Of a stretch of DNA of 52,337 bases, positions 50,203 to 52,337 are shown in pieces. The stretch spans positions 1 to 52,337 of the forward strand of contig CAZVOD010000023.1 of NCBI GenBank assembly GCA_964628385.1, given 5' to 3'. Under the pieces are notes generated by a model. That model searched no databases and was not told where the DNA came from. It was given only the letters and a program-made list of their open reading frames with translations. This stretch comes from JANQPA01 sp964628385. Lineage in GTDB: Bacteria > Bacteroidota > Bacteroidia > Chitinophagales > Saprospiraceae. Numbering within the stretch: position 1 is the first letter of the stretch; each line of letters starts with the position of its first letter. The position numbers and the translations under genes are program-made.

Positions 50203-51518
50203 GATATACTACTATAATATTTTATGAGTGGATGCATTTTATTCGAACGCCATTCAAAGTAGTAGCTCTATCACTTTATGCATTAGCAGCAATCTACGCA
50301 CTGCAAAATGGAGCAACTCTTTATCAGGAACAAATAAGTAAGATAGAAGCTATAAGGCAGAAAGCCGAAGAGGAAAAACTAAATACATTGGCTATTTATG
50401 AAGACGGTAAAAATGGTCCTGAAAATCGCCCGTGGGTCAATCTTACGGCTCCATATTGGGCTATTTCTTATGCCACTCCAAATTATTTCAAGCGTCCTTC
50501 ACCAACCTTAATCTATAATGTTGGCCAGGCAGAACAATATGGATTTTATAAAAAGGTAACCCTAAGAAGTAGTCCTCTTGATGCTGATATGGTTGAAGAA
50601 ATAGCTAACCCTGAAAGACTTCAATCTGGGACATTGGATTTCTCCTTCGTAACGCTTTACCTTCTACCTCTGCTGCTACTGATATTAACCTACAACATAA
50701 AAGGAGCAGAGTTTGAAATGGGGTTCCTTCCCATGGTTTATGCTCAGGTCAATTCAAAAGTAAAATGGTTAATATCCAGAATGATTTTCTATTTTCTTCT
50801 CCTGTCTCTAATTTCCTTGGGATTGATTATCTATGGAGGTGCACTAACCAACGCGCTTTATATTGAAATTCAGCGCATTATCTGGCTTTTCTTTTATAGC
50901 ATTTTGTATTTATTGCTATGGAGTTTTATCTACTTTCTTATCTTACGATCCAGCAAAGATACCGTTACTAATACCTTGAAAATGGTAGGGCTATGGCTTA
51001 TCGTTTCATTTCTCCTTCCTGCGACTATCAATCAATTGGTAAGTAACAGGTACCCCGCCAATTTGATGACAGATTGGATTGATGCCCAAAGAGAAGAGCG
51101 TAAAAAATTGCTTGATCGTCCTGACAGCGTTCTGCTTCTTGAGTTGAAAAATTTGTACCCTGAAATACTTAATAGTTCTGCAATGGTTGATAAGGAAAAA
51201 ATCAAGCGCTCCATCAGCCAATCTTCCATTGCGTTGTCCAATGAATTAATGAAAAAAAGCATTGCAATTATTGAACAGGAAAACAGCGCCAGGAATAATT
51301 TCATAAACAATACATCTTGGCTCAACCCTGTTACTTTTTTCCAAAATCAATTAAATGCTATCACTAAGACCCATTATAACGACTATTACGCCTACAGACA
51401 GGAAATACAAAAAAGCATCGATGCGCAGATTAATAAACTGGTAGTAGATACCTGGAATGAGAAATTTGTTGATAAAAAAGATTATCAAAATTATTACACT
51501 GAATTTAGTCAGGAATAG
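50199..51518 (+). CDS. ABC-2 type permease subunit, second
   Basis: A 439-aa membrane protein of the same architecture as its neighbour: N-terminal helix at about 17-36, long loop, central helices (about 145-280) and a cytosolic or periplasmic helical tail. Only weakly similar in sequence, so a heterodimeric exporter is likely. Cargo unknown. Coupled by a 4-base overlap to the previous gene. Confidence 0.87.
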   Translation: MRYTTIIFYEWMHFIRTPFKVVALSLYALAAIYALQNGATLYQEQISKIEAIRQKAEEEKLNTLAIYEDGKNGPENRPWVNLTAPYWAISYATPNYFKRPSPTLIYNVGQAEQYGFYKKVTLRSSPLDADMVEEIANPERLQSGTLDFSFVTLYLLPLLLLILTYNIKGAEFEMGFLPMVYAQVNSKVKWLISRMIFYFLLLSLISLGLIIYGGALTNALYIEIQRIIWLFFYSILYLLLWSFIYFLILRSSKDTVTNTLKMVGLWLIVSFLLPATINQLVSNRYPANLMTDWIDAQREERKKLLDRPDSVLLLELKNLYPEILNSSAMVDKEKIKRSISQSSIALSNELMKKSIAIIEQENSARNNFINNTSWLNPVTFFQNQLNAITKTHYNDYYAYRQEIQKSIDAQINKLVVDTWNEKFVDKKDYQNYYTEFSQE

Positions 51519-51567
51519 AAGAGGAGATGTATGTCTGAAAGATTCCTGGCTTTTAAAATTAGAGATT

Positions 51568-52038
51568 ATGCATCACGATTTTACTGTAAGCCTTAAATCA
51601 CGCGTAGTAGTTGTGTTCTTTGTCGTTTCCTTTTTCATTACAGCAAATTTGTTTTGTCAAGAGAATTTAAGTTGGAAGACCCTTTCTAACATCAATTTCG
51701 TTGAAAAATACGATGAATCGACCAACGCCTACTGGTTGATGCCCATATTTAGCCAGCAGATAAAAAACTATGACAAAAAAACAGTAGTCGTATCGGGCTA
51801 TTTCATACCGGTTGATCAGCAGAGCAATTTTTACGTTTTATCCAGGTACCCCTATTCATCATGCTTTTTTTGTGGTGGTGCAGGTCCCGAGTCTGTTATA
51901 GAACTGCAATTTGCAGATAAGCCCTCCAGAAACCTGATTATGGATAAGCAAATGACTTTCAAGGGTAAGTTTTCTTTAAATGAAACCGACTTTAATCACT
52001 GTAATTACATCTTAAAAGAGGCTACGATTCATCAATAA
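51568..52038 (+). CDS. Exported DUF3299-like protein
   Basis: A 156-aa protein. I chose the ATG at 51568 (MHHDFTVSLKSRV), which gives a signal peptide ending NLFCQ, over a start at 51457 inside the previous gene. The core VVVSGYFIPVDQQSNFYVLSRYPYSSCFFCGGAGPES matches the DUF3299-like pattern GY-x-P followed by a C-x2-C motif, possibly a metal site. It follows the permease genes and precedes another exported gene, which suggests a metal- or cofactor-linked exporter, but that is inference. Confidence 0.75.
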   Translation: MHHDFTVSLKSRVVVVFFVVSFFITANLFCQENLSWKTLSNINFVEKYDESTNAYWLMPIFSQQIKNYDKKTVVVSGYFIPVDQQSNFYVLSRYPYSSCFFCGGAGPESVIELQFADKPSRNLIMDKQMTFKGKFSLNETDFNHCNYILKEATIHQ

Positions 52039-52303
52039 TTTGTATTTCACACAATTAGAATAAGCTCTCTTAAGCCATCTTCTTCAAAAGACTTGTTTTG
52101 AAAGGGTAGAATATTGGGAAAAGAACCAATTTCAACCTATTTTAACACCTGCGAAACAAGATTAATATTTATATCTTACCTATTCTTAGTACTCTTTTTT
52201 CTTATCTCCACTAAAAAACAGCTTTAGCAGGTCGTAAGCCTGCGTTCAATCTTTCCGATTCTTAAAAAAGAAAAAATACCTATTAAACCTAAATTAAATT
52301 GAT

Positions 52304-52337
52304 ATGCAAAAAAAAATGCTCTTTTCCCTGCTTCTGG
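52304..52337 (+). CDS. Start of an exported protein, cut by the window edge
   Basis: An ATG followed by 10 codons (MQKKMLFSLLL) that look like a signal peptide; the rest lies beyond the window. A TonB receptor or other exported partner of the ABC operon is possible but cannot be judged. The 265 bases before it are AT-rich and show no clear -7 box. Confidence 0.5.
   Translation, partial: MQKKMLFSLLL

Overview
The window looks like a chromosomal segment of a marine-type Bacteroidota, most likely Cytophagales. Reasons visible in the sequence: AT-rich genes with weak Shine-Dalgarno signals, signal peptides ending in 'AQ', a type IX secretion C-terminal sorting domain, laminarinase-like GH16 enzymes, TonB receptors with an N-terminal STN domain driven by an ECF sigma factor/FecR pair, and promoters of the Bacteroidota type (TTG, about 19 bases, TAnnTTTG). 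No tRNA, rRNA, CRISPR array, insertion sequence or prophage was recognised.

Layout, left to right. (1) 52-2905: two tandem GH16 laminarinase-like glucanases. (2) 2930-4972: leftward operon of a KdsC-like phosphatase, a UbiA-type prenyltransferase and Maf. (3) 5362-11577: leftward genes for a very unusual TIR-like/acidic/TPR/SDR fusion, a TlpA-like lipoprotein, a small Tudor-like protein and a dicarboxylate/glutamate symporter. (4) 11824-18897: rightward hemE and accD, then an apparent operon of an exported RidA-like lipoprotein, a penicillin-acylase-family amidase, an M28 peptidase and a cupin. (5) 18963-19610: a divergent J-domain protein. (6) 19707-27192: a complete-looking cobalamin uptake and lower-ligand assembly operon behind a B12 riboswitch: TonB receptor, DUF6580 membrane protein, cytosolic BtuF-like protein, CobU, a Dph6-like PP-loop protein, CobT, CobS and CobC. 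(7) 27372-33234: mixed small genes (coiled-coil lipoprotein, metallo-beta-lactamase hydrolase, two Cys-rich small proteins, Dps, thioredoxin-like protein, ribD) with a 163-bp MITE-like palindromic element. (8) 33425-42285: an AP2/HNH-derived protein, mnmD, a 58-aa lipoprotein, pdhB, a truncated gene next to an inverted repeat, a CsgG-like protein, an ATP-grasp plus aspartoacylase-like pair, a CWC/DUF5522 protein and arginase. (9) 42370-47849: a TonB receptor/FecR/ECF sigma locus facing a lipoprotein built of three Cys-bounded repeats. (10) 48032-52337: a promoter-led ABC-2 transporter operon with an exported DUF3299-like protein and the first codons of one more exported protein.

Functional themes are envelope-centred: polysaccharide degradation, TonB-dependent uptake, B12 salvage and lipoproteins. 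The best candidates for undescribed biology are the TIR-TPR-SDR fusion (5362-8100), the ECF-regulated TonB locus with its triple-repeat lipoprotein (42370-47849), the degenerate HNH/AP2 protein (33425-33982), the Dph6-like and signal-less BtuF-like members of the B12 operon, and the palindromic element at 28852-29014. All assignments rest on reading motifs by eye; no database search was run.
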